Source of the DNA: Jiella endophytica
GTDB lineage: Bacteria > Pseudomonadota > Alphaproteobacteria > Rhizobiales > Rhizobiaceae
NCBI RefSeq assembly: GCF_004519335.1
Contig: NZ_SOZD01000001.1
Coordinates: 992,001-1,056,000 of the forward strand
Direction: 5' to 3'
Length of the DNA stretch: 64,000 nt
Made by a program: the position numbers and the translations under genes. The notes beneath the pieces were generated by a model that worked only from the letters and a program-made list of their open reading frames with translations, made no database searches and had not been told where the DNA came from. This document shows, in pieces, positions 36,803-45,924 of the stretch; position 1 is the stretch's first letter; every line of letters begins with the position of its first letter.

Positions 36803-37612
36803 TCAGAGCGGCAGAAAGATCTCGCCGAGCCCCAGCACTGCCGTGTCGCCGCCGTACCGGCGCATCGGCTGGCGCCCGAAGGGCACGCTGCCGACCTCGC
36901 CCGCAGCAAATGTCCGGGACATCACGGAAAGGATGAGGATATCGGCCGGGCCATTGTCGAGAAAGGTCGGAGCGAGGTGCTCGACGCCGCCGCAGAGAAA
37001 CAGCGTGCCGCGCTTCATCAGCCGCCCGGGGGTTCCCGCCGCCCTGCCCTGAATAATGAGAGTGCCGGCGATCATCCGGCTGCCGGCGTCGGGCCCGGCG
37101 TCGCCGGCAATCGAGATGACGCCGCGGCGCATCCGGTCCCCGGCCCGCGCCCCGGCGTTGCCCCCGACTATCAGCGTGCCGCCCTTCTGCCCCATCATCT
37201 CGCCGGCGAGCGGCCCGCCGAGACGATCGCCGGCGTTCCCGGCGATCCTGACGACACCGCCCTCCATCGCCGAACCGGCATGGTCGCCGGCCGAGCCGGA
37301 GACGACAATCCTGCCGCCCTTCAGCATGCGGCCGAGGCGCATGCCGGCATCGCCCTGGACAAAAATCTCGCCGGCTTCCATCGCCTCGCCGATTCGGTCG
37401 AAGCGCGGTGATCCACCTTCGAAGCGGATCGTTGCCGGGTCATCCCCGGAAACCTCGAAGATGTCGCCCACCGTGACGCCCAGGCGGCTGGTGCCGACCT
37501 TCAGCCCGGCGATGTCGGCAGCCGAGAGCCCCGCCAGCTGCGCAGGAACGAGCGGCGAGAGATCCAGCCTCTCCTCGGGCTCGGCCTTTTTCCGGAAGGT
37601 CAGCCCGGTCAT
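36803..37612 (-). CDS. fhcC: Formyltransferase/hydrolase complex subunit C
   Basis: The protein is 269 residues from ATG 37612, overlapping the end of fhcD by four bases. It is a beta-helical protein with many GxxxGxx repeats (for example GDAGMRLGRMLKGG, AGNAGDRLGG), like FmdC/FwdC. In methylotrophs FhcC is a structural subunit of the Fhc complex, which releases formate from formylmethylofuran. It is the last gene of the pcd-fhcBADC operon. The open frame continues upstream through fhcD, but that part lies in another frame of that gene. Confidence 0.93.
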   Translation of the reverse strand: MTGLTFRKKAEPEERLDLSPLVPAQLAGLSAADIAGLKVGTSRLGVTVGDIFEVSGDDPATIRFEGGSPRFDRIGEAMEAGEIFVQGDAGMRLGRMLKGGRIVVSGSAGDHAGSAMEGGVVRIAGNAGDRLGGPLAGEMMGQKGGTLIVGGNAGARAGDRMRRGVISIAGDAGPDAGSRMIAGTLIIQGRAAGTPGRLMKRGTLFLCGGVEHLAPTFLDNGPADILILSVMSRTFAAGEVGSVPFGRQPMRRYGGDTAVLGLGEIFLPL

Positions 37613-38529
37613 GGCAAGAGATCCTTCAGATGGAAGTGATGGGGTCCGAGATTGCCGCCATAGTTGCCGGCGCCGATCCTCAGCGCGCCTTCCTGCGGCC
37701 CGAGATCCGTCACCGCCTTGATGCCGACGCGCATGGCGTCGGCGACCGCCGCCGAGGACAGCCCGTCGATGACGATCTCGAGCACCGAGCCGATCTCCGG
37801 GCCGAGTTCGGATTTCGTGACGCCCTTCAGCGTCGGGCAGTAGGCGTCGTTGGTCGAGGCCATCATGCCCTTGTACTTGCCGCCGACCTTCGAGCCGGAA
37901 CGCACGATGCCGCCCGGAAACGGCATGATGACGTCCGGCACCCGCCGCATCGCCTCGATCGCGGCTTCCGAGGCGGCGAGCGCCTGCGCCGTGGTGCCGG
38001 CCATCAGCAGGAGGTTGCCGCCACCGACGCCATCCGTGGTGACCCCGGTCTTCGCCTCGCAGAGGAACTCTCCCTCCATCACCGGCATGCGCCAGAAGTG
38101 CTTGTCCTCGAACTTCTTGGAGATCTGCCAGCCATCGGCGAAGTAGCGGATCGCCGAGCCGAGATCGATCGTCGCCTCGGCGTCGAGATCGGCATAGCAG
38201 GCCGAGGTCGGGCTGGTCAGGATGCACTGGCCGAGGCGGGTGGTGACCTGCTTCTCCAGTCCGCCGGCGTCGAAGGAGAAAAACAGGACGCGCACGCCCG
38301 GCCGCCCGTCGCGGGTCTCGTCCGGTGCGAGCAACCGGTCGACGCCGCCCTCGCAGCCGCAGGCAATCACCGATGTCGCAAAGCCCGTCATCGAACGGGC
38401 GGCTTCCAGCGCCCATTTCTCGTTGATCGCGGTGATCTGGATCGCCGTCCCGGCCATCGGGAAGGCCTCGGCGAAGCTGTCGTCGATGGATACCCCGTTC
38501 ACCACCATCGTGTCGTTCACGCCCGGCAT
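37609..38529 (-). CDS. fhcD: Formyltransferase/hydrolase complex subunit D (formyltransferase)
   Basis: The protein is 306 residues, matching the length of archaeal Ftr. It has FPMAGTAIQITAINEKWALE, GDGVGGGNLLLMAG-type glycine motifs and EIGSVLEIVIDG. It transfers the formyl group from formyl-H4MPT to the furan-type carrier. The start lies 13 bp inside fhcA, so these genes are coupled. The downstream fhcC start overlaps its stop by four bases. Confidence 0.95.
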   Translation of the reverse strand: MPGVNDTMVVNGVSIDDSFAEAFPMAGTAIQITAINEKWALEAARSMTGFATSVIACGCEGGVDRLLAPDETRDGRPGVRVLFFSFDAGGLEKQVTTRLGQCILTSPTSACYADLDAEATIDLGSAIRYFADGWQISKKFEDKHFWRMPVMEGEFLCEAKTGVTTDGVGGGNLLLMAGTTAQALAASEAAIEAMRRVPDVIMPFPGGIVRSGSKVGGKYKGMMASTNDAYCPTLKGVTKSELGPEIGSVLEIVIDGLSSAAVADAMRVGIKAVTDLGPQEGALRIGAGNYGGNLGPHHFHLKDLLP

Positions 38530-40157
38530 GGCACCACCTGAAACGGATCCTCGCGGCCGATGGCGCCCTCCGGCACCTCGAACCAGCGCGATTTCAGCCC
38601 GTATCTGTCGTCGAAATAGCGGTCGAGCCGCGTCTTCATCGCCTTGTCCGGCTCCGGCCTCAGGGTCAGCGCCCGGCCGAAGCGGCGCTTGACGACCGTG
38701 CCGTCCTTCACGACGACATCGCCGTCCTTGAGAACATAGGCGGCCCTGGCGAACATCGCCGCCTTGTCCTCGCCCGGCCGGTAGACCGAAATGTCGGCGA
38801 CGGCGCCGGCGCCGAGATGGCCGCGATCGACGGTGCCGAGCAGCCGCGCCGGCGCGGCTCTGGTCATCGTGGCGATCTCGGCGAGCGTGTACTCGCGCTC
38901 AATCTCGGGAAGCGAGGTCATCCGCACCGCCGCCTTCGGCAGCGCGTCGAGCCACTTCGCCCGGACATTGCGGTCCATCAGCAGCGCAAAGATATCCGGA
39001 TAGCTTGTGAAGGGCGCGCCGTTCGGATGGTCGGTGGTGAAGAACACCCGCGAAGGATCCTCGATCAGGAGGAAGAGCTCCAGCCCGATCGCCCATTGCA
39101 GAGCGTTGTAGTAGCTCTTCTGCCGGTAATCCATCGGCACGACGCCGCCGCCATTCGCCTCGTGGTCGAAGATGATGCTCTTCTTCGGGCTCGCCTGCCC
39201 GCGCCCGGCGAACTGGCGAAGCTCGTCGGAGGAGATCGTCACCGTCTGGCCGAACATCACCTGGCCGATGTCGACGGTGATTTCGGGGGTGGAGTTGACG
39301 AGTTCGGCAAGATCGCGCCCTTGGGACGAGAAGCGGCGCTTGCCGTCGGTGCCGTAGCCGTAGAACTGGATGTGGGCGAGGTGCATCGGGTCGCCCTCGG
39401 CGGCGCGGATCGTCGCGGCGATCGAATCCGACGAGGCGCCCGGCACGCCGAGATTGTTGCAGTGGACATGCAGCGGGTGCGGAATGCCGAGGGCCTTCAC
39501 CGCCTTCTGCAGCGTCTTGACGATCTGCCGCGAGGAGACGCCATAATCCGGCACGACGTCGTCGAAGTCGAACTTCCGGACATTCTCCTTGAAGGCCGCC
39601 GAACCGCCGGCATTGATGCACTTGACGCCGAGCGCCCGGCTGGAGGCGACGGTCCAGGAGACGTAGTCGGCGATAGCCGCATCGCTTTCGCCGTCGCGGA
39701 TCATCGACATCAACAGGTCGTCATTGCCGAGAACGACGAGCGTCGCCTTGTCGATGATCGGCGTGTCGGCGAGTTCCAGATGGGCGTGCAGCGCGCTCGA
39801 TGGCGCCATCGCCGGCTCGACCACCGTCGTGAAACCCATCTCGGCGTATCGAAGCCCGGTCTCCTCGGTCGTCCAGCCGACCTTGGAAAGCGCCGTTTCG
39901 CCGGGTCTTGCGGAGAAGGCCCGGTGCCATTCCGGCAAGAGTAGCCGGGCGGTGTTCACGTGGCCGCCGGCGATGTGGGAATGGATGTCGATCGCCCCGG
40001 CCATGACGACGAGGCCACGGCAGTCGATGGTTTCGTCGGCCGTTCGTCCGTCGCCAGGCGGGTCGACGACGACGCCGTCCTCGACGAAGACGTCGCCCTC
40101 CCCATCCCGGCCATTGGCCGGATCGACGACATGGCCGTCCTTCAGCCGTGTCAGCAT
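38517..40157 (-). CDS. fhcA: Formyltransferase/hydrolase complex subunit A (amidohydrolase)
   Basis: The protein is 546 residues from ATG 40157, behind GGAGGAACATC; the frame is open further to 40328 but without family similarity. It is an amidohydrolase of the FmdA/FwdA type with the metal site GAIDIHSHIAGGHV, and a C-terminal part with WFEVPEGAIGRED. In Methylorubrum the subunit hydrolyses the formyl amide of methylofuran to formate. It overlaps fhcD by 13 bp and follows fhcB by about 30 bp. Confidence 0.94.
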   Translation of the reverse strand: MLTRLKDGHVVDPANGRDGEGDVFVEDGVVVDPPGDGRTADETIDCRGLVVMAGAIDIHSHIAGGHVNTARLLLPEWHRAFSARPGETALSKVGWTTEETGLRYAEMGFTTVVEPAMAPSSALHAHLELADTPIIDKATLVVLGNDDLLMSMIRDGESDAAIADYVSWTVASSRALGVKCINAGGSAAFKENVRKFDFDDVVPDYGVSSRQIVKTLQKAVKALGIPHPLHVHCNNLGVPGASSDSIAATIRAAEGDPMHLAHIQFYGYGTDGKRRFSSQGRDLAELVNSTPEITVDIGQVMFGQTVTISSDELRQFAGRGQASPKKSIIFDHEANGGGVVPMDYRQKSYYNALQWAIGLELFLLIEDPSRVFFTTDHPNGAPFTSYPDIFALLMDRNVRAKWLDALPKAAVRMTSLPEIEREYTLAEIATMTRAAPARLLGTVDRGHLGAGAVADISVYRPGEDKAAMFARAAYVLKDGDVVVKDGTVVKRRFGRALTLRPEPDKAMKTRLDRYFDDRYGLKSRWFEVPEGAIGREDPFQVVPCRA

Positions 40158-40188
40158 GTCGGATGTTCCTCCCCCCGGCCGCGCTGGT

Positions 40189-41301
40189 TCAGGCCGCTTC
40201 GGCAGCAGTCCCGCCGAGCGTTCCTGCCAGCGCATCGAGTGTCTCGGCCGCCGTCGGCAGCCCGCTTTGGTTTTTCCCAGTGACGCCGACGAAACTGCCG
40301 AACCGCGGCTCGTAGAGAACGCCGTCATGGTCGCGGCCAGCCGCCGCCACCTTGAAGACGACCTTCGCGGCAGACGGGCCGGCCGGATCGTCAGCGATTA
40401 CGATCGTCGGCCGCGCGAAACCGGAAACCGCAGATGTCTCGCCGGCAAGCGCGTCGACGAGGACGACGAGATCCGCTTCCCCTTCGTCGGACAGCTGCCG
40501 TTCGGTCGAATACAGCTGCGCGTCGTGCTCGGCCGCCCCACGTCCGAAGGAAACCCGCAAGGGAAAGCCGCTGGTCCATGTGGCGACCAGCGCTGCGCCC
40601 ATCGCGTCCGGCCATTCGACCACCGGCAGCGTGCTCACCCGTGCCATGTCGTTGAGGTCGCCTGCAAGACCGAGGATCATTTCGGTGCCGATCTCGCCGA
40701 ATTCGGCCGGCGAAAAGACGATCGCGGCAAAGCCGGCTTCGCCGAGGAACGCGGCCAGCGTCTCCACCGCGCCGGCGCCGACGGGACCTTCTGCCACCCT
40801 GCGGCCGGCGAGTTTCGCCCGGACCATGCCGAGAACGTCGACGACATCCTTGCTGGCGCAGTCGAGATGGCTGATGTCGGAGCCCGGATCGATCGCCACG
40901 GCCTGGCGGGACAAGGCGAGGAAGCGCCTGCCGGACTTTCGCGTTTCGACCCCGAGGTCCGGCTTCGTCTCGGCAAGCAATTTCAGAACATCGGCGCCGA
41001 CGCGCCCGGCATCGTCACCGACGATCAGCACCCGGTCGGCGCGCCGGCGCATCTCGGCGGGCGCTGCGAGAAAGGCGCCCGCGTCCCGCGCCGCGGAAAT
41101 CAAGCCGTAGATGCTCGAGGATGCGCCATGATCGACGATGGCGCCGGCTTGGCGCGCCAGCGCGAGAGCTGCGCGAAGCCCGGAGACGTCGGTGCGCAGC
41201 CCGCAGATGAAGGGTTGGCGCGCCTTGGCGAAGAGATCACCCGCAACGCGCAGGGCCTCGTCCCGCGTCGCCGGCTTGCCGTCAATCCACGCAATCTCCA
41301 A
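40189..41301 (-). CDS. fhcB: Formyltransferase/hydrolase complex subunit B
   Basis: The protein is 370 residues. It resembles the B subunit of formylmethanofuran dehydrogenases (FICGLRTDVSGLRAALALAR, VDHGASSSIYGLI). Bacterial FhcB is shorter than archaeal FmdB and lacks the metal-pterin and iron-sulfur ligands, which is seen here: there is no CxxC-type cluster. It is therefore a structural relic of a redox enzyme that works in a hydrolase. Its start is 73 bp after the pcd stop. Confidence 0.92.
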   Translation of the reverse strand: MEIAWIDGKPATRDEALRVAGDLFAKARQPFICGLRTDVSGLRAALALARQAGAIVDHGASSSIYGLISAARDAGAFLAAPAEMRRRADRVLIVGDDAGRVGADVLKLLAETKPDLGVETRKSGRRFLALSRQAVAIDPGSDISHLDCASKDVVDVLGMVRAKLAGRRVAEGPVGAGAVETLAAFLGEAGFAAIVFSPAEFGEIGTEMILGLAGDLNDMARVSTLPVVEWPDAMGAALVATWTSGFPLRVSFGRGAAEHDAQLYSTERQLSDEGEADLVVLVDALAGETSAVSGFARPTIVIADDPAGPSAAKVVFKVAAAGRDHDGVLYEPRFGSFVGVTGKNQSGLPTAAETLDALAGTLGGTAAEAA

Positions 41302-41374
41302 GACGTCTCGCTTTCTGTGCCCAGCGACAAGGTACCGCCCCTGCCGGGAAGGTCAATTCATCGCCTACGGCGTC

Positions 41375-41746
41375 TCACGACTTGTCGTATTTGATATAGG
41401 CAAAGCGCGGATCGTCCGGCGTTCCGGACAAAGGGCCGTCCTCCTTGCCCGGCTGCCACATCACCATCTCCTCGATCTTCTTGGCCAGCGCGAAGTCCGA
41501 ATCGGTGATGCCTTTCGCCGCATGGTTCATCAGCCGCACCTCGACCCAGGCGTAGGACGCCGTGATGTCGGGATGGTGGAAGGCCGCCTCGGCGAGATGG
41601 CCGACCGCGTTGATCACCATCAGCGTGCCCTTCCAGCTGTTGGTCTTGTAGGTCCGGCGGATCCAGCCATCCTCGAGCCGCCATGTCGGCAGCTCGCTCT
41701 TCAGGCGTTCCTCGACCTCGGCGTCGGAATAGGTCTTGGCAGCCAT
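41375..41746 (-). CDS. Pterin-4a-carbinolamine dehydratase-like protein
   Basis: The protein is 123 residues from ATG 41746, behind AAGGGAG. It has the dehydratase-type core HHPDITASYAWVEVRLMNH followed by GITDSDFALAKKIEE. Family enzymes dehydrate 4a-hydroxytetrahydropterin. In this place it leads the fhcBADC operon, which suggests a role with tetrahydromethanopterin rather than phenylalanine hydroxylase; phhA is not nearby. The usual THDxxG segment reads NHAAKG, an odd variation at a site near the active site. The function on H4MPT is inference. Confidence 0.82.
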   Translation of the reverse strand: MAAKTYSDAEVEERLKSELPTWRLEDGWIRRTYKTNSWKGTLMVINAVGHLAEAAFHHPDITASYAWVEVRLMNHAAKGITDSDFALAKKIEEMVMWQPGKEDGPLSGTPDDPRFAYIKYDKS

Positions 41747-41758
41747 CGAATTTCTCCC

Positions 41759-41788
41759 TTGCCCCGCTGTCGTGACCCACAATAATAG
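41759..41788. promoter_or_regulatory. Divergent promoter region between the two H4MPT operons
   Basis: Only 72 bp separate the pcd and mptG starts. On the plus strand TTGCCC (41759-41764) lies 17 bp before ATAATA (41782-41787). The same AT-rich hexamer reads TATTAT on the minus strand, five of six matches to the -10 consensus. Divergent promoters sharing this -10 core are plausible and would link expression of the two arms; no operator is evident. Confidence 0.35.
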
Positions 41789-41818
41789 GACAGGGCACCG
41801 CGAAGGCAGGATATTTTC

Positions 41819-42802
41819 TTGATCGACGACGTCGTCACCGTCTCGGCACCCGCCCGCCTGCATCTGGGCTTCCTCGACCCGGGGGGATCGCTCGGCCGCC
41901 GGTTCGGCGGGATCGGGCTGGCCCTCGCCGCACCCCGCACGACCGTCGGCATCCGGCGCGCCGCCAGCGATACGATAAACGGTGCCAGTACCCGCCGTGT
42001 TCGCGACCATCTCGAACGCCTGCGCGGGGCGCTCGACTTGAAATCGGCCTATGCGATCAGCGTCGAATCGGCGATGCCGGCGCATGCGGGCCTTGGCTCC
42101 GGCACGCAGCTGGCGCTGGCGCTCGCCTGCGGCCTGAGGCGGCTCGAAGGCCTCGAACTCGATCCCGAGGCAGACGCCGCACTGCTCGGCCGCGGCAACC
42201 GCTCCGGCCTCGGCGTCGCCTTCGTCACCGGCGGCGGCGTCGCCGTCGATGGCGGCAAGGGCACGTCCGACCTGCCGCCGCCGCTGATCGCGCGGCTCGC
42301 CTTTCCCGAGACCTGGCGCGTCATCCTGGTCATGGACCCGCGCCAGGAAGGCTTTCACGGCCCCGCCGAACTCGAAGCCTTTGCCACACTCCCGCCCTTT
42401 GCCGAAAAGGACGCCGCGCGGATCTGCCAGCTGGTGCTGCTGCGCGCCCTGCCCGGTCTCGCCGAGCAGGACCTTTCCGCCTTCGGCGGCGCCATCACCG
42501 AGATCCAGCAGATGGTCGGCGCGCATTTCGCCTCCGCGCAGGGCGGCGTCTTCACCAGCGGCAAGGTCGCGGCAGCCTGCGAATGGCTGGCGGCGAACGG
42601 CGCCCACGGCATCGGCCAGAGTTCCTGGGGCCCGACCGGCTTTGCCTTCGCCGCGACCGACGAAGAGGCGATCCAGCTGGTCGAAGGCGTGACGCAAGCG
42701 GGCCTTGCCGAAGACCTCGACCTCCTCATCGTCGAAGGCCGCAATCGCGGCATCGAGATCAGCCGCACCGCCAGCCTCTCGCGGCGGCTCGGCACCGGCT
42801 GA
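41819..42802 (+). CDS. mptG: Beta-ribofuranosylaminobenzene 5'-phosphate synthase
   Basis: The protein is 327 residues. It begins at TTG 41819, behind AGGA, with no better ATG or GTG start in the frame. It is a GHMP-kinase-fold enzyme (AMPAHAGLGSGTQLALALA, FLDPGGSLGRRFGGIGLAL). It joins p-aminobenzoate and PRPP with loss of CO2 and is the committed step of H4MPT biosynthesis. It starts the plus-strand arm and leads to mtdB 130 bp further on. The rare start codon may lower its translation relative to the enzymes. Confidence 0.93.
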   Translation: MIDDVVTVSAPARLHLGFLDPGGSLGRRFGGIGLALAAPRTTVGIRRAASDTINGASTRRVRDHLERLRGALDLKSAYAISVESAMPAHAGLGSGTQLALALACGLRRLEGLELDPEADAALLGRGNRSGLGVAFVTGGGVAVDGGKGTSDLPPPLIARLAFPETWRVILVMDPRQEGFHGPAELEAFATLPPFAEKDAARICQLVLLRALPGLAEQDLSAFGGAITEIQQMVGAHFASAQGGVFTSGKVAAACEWLAANGAHGIGQSSWGPTGFAFAATDEEAIQLVEGVTQAGLAEDLDLLIVEGRNRGIEISRTASLSRRLGTG

Positions 42803-42932
42803 GGCCTTTCGCAGCTGGAGCCAAAGGGCTTGCCGCCCGGCCGGACCGGCGAGCGAGCCACCCGCCCCGTTTCCATCCCGGCGCCAGAAGCCGGAGCACC
42901 AGAACAACGAAAGATCGACGGAGAAACACCCG

Positions 42933-43829
42933 ATGGCAGCCAAGAACATCCTTCACATGCTGACACCCCACAAGCATGTCAGCCCCTTCGACGTGAACAT
43001 GGCCGTCGATGCTGGCTACGATTCGGTCACGCCCTATGAGGAGGTGACGATCGACGAGGTGCCGGACCTCGTCCAGGACGTGATCTTCTCGCGCCCGCCG
43101 GACCGCGGCGTGAACTCGGCGGTGTTCTTCGGCGGCGACGACGCCGTCCTTGCCCTCGACATGATCGACGCGGCAAAGGGCGCGATGGTGCCGCCCTTCG
43201 GCTGCAACGTGATGGCCGATCCGGCAGGCTCCTTCACCACGGCGGCGGCGATGGTCGCGCTCGTCGAGAAGACCCTGAAGGCCGAGAAGGGCAAAACGCT
43301 CGCCGACGTCTCAATCGCCGTCTTCGGCGCCACCGGCGTCGTCGGCTACTGCTCGGCGGTGATCGCGGCGCTTGAAGGCGCGAAGGTGAAGATCGTCGGC
43401 TATAGCGGCGTCAAGCGCGTGCAGGATCGGGCCGACGAGATGAAGGAGCGCTTCGGCATCGAAGTGGAGGCGGTCGACGGCTCCAGCGATGAGAAGAACC
43501 AGGCGATCATCAGCGATGTCGAGGTGATCTTCTCTGCCGCTAAGGCAGGCGTTCAGGTGCTGAGCCTCAAGCAACTGCAGGCCGCCGGCAACTTGCTTGT
43601 CGCCGCCGACGTCAACGCCGTGCCGCCGCTCGGCCTCGAAGGCATCGACGTCATGGCGAATGGCGAGCCGATCGAGGGGACGAATGCGCTCGGCATCGGC
43701 GCGCTCGCCGTCGGGCCGATCAAGTCGAACACCGAACAGGGGCTGCTGAAGCGGATGATCGAGGCGGGCGAGCCGCAATATCTCGATTTCCGCGACGCTT
43801 TCCAGCTCGCGCGCAGCCTCGCGTCATGA
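42933..43829 (+). CDS. mtdB: NAD(P)-dependent methylene-H4MPT dehydrogenase MtdB
   Basis: The protein is 298 residues from ATG 42933, behind GACGGAG. It contains the Rossmann-type motif FGATGVVGYCSA and N-terminal HMLTPHKHVSPFDVNMA, typical of MtdB and MtdA. It oxidises methylene-H4MPT to methenyl-H4MPT with NAD or NADP. The family includes the NADP-specific MtdA; gene context favours MtdB. The stop overlaps the next start by four bases. Confidence 0.94.
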   Translation: MAAKNILHMLTPHKHVSPFDVNMAVDAGYDSVTPYEEVTIDEVPDLVQDVIFSRPPDRGVNSAVFFGGDDAVLALDMIDAAKGAMVPPFGCNVMADPAGSFTTAAAMVALVEKTLKAEKGKTLADVSIAVFGATGVVGYCSAVIAALEGAKVKIVGYSGVKRVQDRADEMKERFGIEVEAVDGSSDEKNQAIISDVEVIFSAAKAGVQVLSLKQLQAAGNLLVAADVNAVPPLGLEGIDVMANGEPIEGTNALGIGALAVGPIKSNTEQGLLKRMIEAGEPQYLDFRDAFQLARSLAS

Positions 43830-44953
43830 GCCCCAGCCAACGGCCGACGATCCTCGCCGCCGCCTTCTCGGCCCGGCAGATCGCGGCGAGCGCCCGGCTG
43901 GCGGGGATCGACTGCCTGGCCGTCGACTTCTTCGGCGATCTCGACCTTCGCGTCGAGGCGAAGAAAAGCGCCATGCTGCGCGGCCACTATCCCGACGGCT
44001 TTTCCGGCGACGAACTCGTCACGAAGCTGGAAGAGCTCGCAAAGGGCGAGGCGCCGCTCGGCTTCGTCTATGGCGCCGGCTTCGAGGACCGGCCGGAACT
44101 CATCGAGGCGATCGCCGTGCGATGGCCGATCCTCGGCACCGATCCCGCGACCGCCCGCCGACTGAAGCAGCCGGAAGACTTCGAGGCGATCTGCCGGGAG
44201 GCCGGCATCGCCCATCCCGAGATCCGGCGGGCGCCGCCGGCCGATCCTGGCAACTGGCTGTCGAAACAGGTCGGCGGCTGCGGCGGCAGCCATGTCGGTC
44301 GCGGCGACGCACCACCAGCCGAAAACCGCTACTATCAGCGCTTCGTCGCCGGGGAGCGGATTTCCCTCGCCTTCGTCGCTGCCGGCGGGCGCTGCGCGCC
44401 CCTCGGCCATTCCCGGCAATGGGCCGATCCGAGCCCGGCCGAGCCGTTCCGCTATGGCGGCGCCGTCGGCCCGGTCCACGTGCCGGATGACCTTGACAAG
44501 ACGATGCTTGCGGCGGTGACCGCCTTCGTCGCCGCGCTGCCGCTGACCGGCCTCTGCAGCGCCGACTTCGTCATCGGCGACGGGCCGCCGGTGCTGCTCG
44601 AGATCAATGCCCGGGCCGGCGCGACGCTTGACGTCTTCGACGATCCCGCCCGGCCGCTGATCGGGCTCCACCTCGCCGCGGCGCTGCGCGGCGAACTGCC
44701 CGAAGCCCGCCCGGGCGCAGCGAACACGATCCGGGCGAGCGGCCTTGCCTGGGCGGACCGTCCGCTGGCCGTTCCGCCCGGCTTTTCCTGGCCGGACTGG
44801 ACGCGCGACCGCACCATTCCGCCGGCCGGCTTCGCCGCCGGCGAGCCGATCTGCACCGTCGTCGCCGAAGCCGCGAGCGAGGCGGCGGCGGAAAGCCTGT
44901 TTCGTGCTAGAACGCGGCAGATTACCGAAGTACTGGGGAGTATGGCGGCATGA
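43826..44953 (+). CDS. ATP-grasp protein of the H4MPT cluster, OrfY-like
   Basis: The protein is 375 residues. Its N-terminus TILAAAFSARQIAASARLAG and VYGAGFEDRPELIEAIA resemble OrfY, a predicted ATP-dependent ligase of methylotroph H4MPT clusters. ATP-grasp features include LSKQVGGCGGSHV and LLEINARAGATLDVF. OrfY is needed for H4MPT-linked C1 transfer in Methylorubrum and probably builds a cofactor, but its reaction is unknown. It overlaps mtdB and mch by four bases each. Confidence 0.85.
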   Translation: MSPSQRPTILAAAFSARQIAASARLAGIDCLAVDFFGDLDLRVEAKKSAMLRGHYPDGFSGDELVTKLEELAKGEAPLGFVYGAGFEDRPELIEAIAVRWPILGTDPATARRLKQPEDFEAICREAGIAHPEIRRAPPADPGNWLSKQVGGCGGSHVGRGDAPPAENRYYQRFVAGERISLAFVAAGGRCAPLGHSRQWADPSPAEPFRYGGAVGPVHVPDDLDKTMLAAVTAFVAALPLTGLCSADFVIGDGPPVLLEINARAGATLDVFDDPARPLIGLHLAAALRGELPEARPGAANTIRASGLAWADRPLAVPPGFSWPDWTRDRTIPPAGFAAGEPICTVVAEAASEAAAESLFRARTRQITEVLGSMAA

Positions 44954-45924
44954 GCCAGACCACGAAGGTCCTATCCGTGAACGAGGGCGCCCTGCCCCTC
45001 GTCGCCGAATTGCGGTCTCGCGCGACGGAGCTGAAACTGGCGGTCTCCACCGGCGCCGCCGGCGAGACGCTGATCGACGCCGGTGCCGCCGTGCCCGGCA
45101 GCCTCGAGGCCGGCCGGCTGATCACCGAGATCTGCCTCGGCGGCTACGGCACCGTTGCCATCGCGCCGTCCGAGCGGCTGCCGCGCTGGCCCTTCGCGCT
45201 GACGGTGCGCACTTCCAACCCGGTGGTCGCCTGCATGGGCAGCCAGTATGCCGGATGGCAGCTGACCAATGCCGAGGGCGAGGAGAGCTATTTCTCCATG
45301 GGCTCCGGCCCCGCCCGCGCCCTTGCCGGCAAGGAGACGCTGTTTCGCGACATCGCCTATGCCGACCAGAGCGAGGCGGCGGTTCTCGTCCTCGAGACCG
45401 GCAGCCCGCCGCCGGAGACGCTGGTGCGGCGCATCGCCGAAGACTGCGACGTCGCGCCGGAAAATCTGACGATCATCTTCACGCCGACCCAGTCGCTGGC
45501 CGGAAGCGTGCAGATCGTCGGCCGCGTCGTCGAGGTGGCGCTGCACAAGGCCCATGAGCTGCATTTCGACATGGGCGCGATCGTCGAGGGCATCGGCACA
45601 GCGCCGCTTGCCCCGCCGCATCCGGACTTCCTCACCGCCATGGGCCGCACCAATGACGCGGTGATCTATGGCGGCCGGGTGATGCTCGCCGTCACCGGCC
45701 CGGCGGCAGCGGCGAAGGAGCTAGCCGAAAAGCTGCCGAGCAGCACATCCTCGGACTTCGGCAAGCCGTTCAAGGAGATCTTCAGCCGCTACGACGGCGA
45801 TTTCTACAAGATCGACGGCATGCTGTTCTCGCCGGCGGAGGTGCATGTCGTGTCGCTGGAAAGCGGCGAAACCTTCTCGGCCGGCCAGGTCGACTCGGCG
45901 CTGATCGATGCGTCCTTCGGCTGA
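44950..45924 (+). CDS. mch: Methenyltetrahydromethanopterin cyclohydrolase
   Basis: The protein is 324 residues and matches archaeal and bacterial Mch in length. Motifs include ICLGGYGTVAIAPSERLPRW, VVACMGSQYAGWQL, FSMGSGPARALAGKE and DFGKPFKEIFSRYDGDFYK. It hydrolyses methenyl-H4MPT to formyl-H4MPT, the step before the Fhc complex. It overlaps the OrfY-like gene by four bases and orf5 by 17 bases. Confidence 0.96.
   Translation: MSQTTKVLSVNEGALPLVAELRSRATELKLAVSTGAAGETLIDAGAAVPGSLEAGRLITEICLGGYGTVAIAPSERLPRWPFALTVRTSNPVVACMGSQYAGWQLTNAEGEESYFSMGSGPARALAGKETLFRDIAYADQSEAAVLVLETGSPPPETLVRRIAEDCDVAPENLTIIFTPTQSLAGSVQIVGRVVEVALHKAHELHFDMGAIVEGIGTAPLAPPHPDFLTAMGRTNDAVIYGGRVMLAVTGPAAAAKELAEKLPSSTSSDFGKPFKEIFSRYDGDFYKIDGMLFSPAEVHVVSLESGETFSAGQVDSALIDASFG

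Noticed and set aside
37613-38416. Upstream continuation of the fhcC frame
   Set aside because: This is another frame of fhcD. The fhcC similarity begins at ATG 37612.
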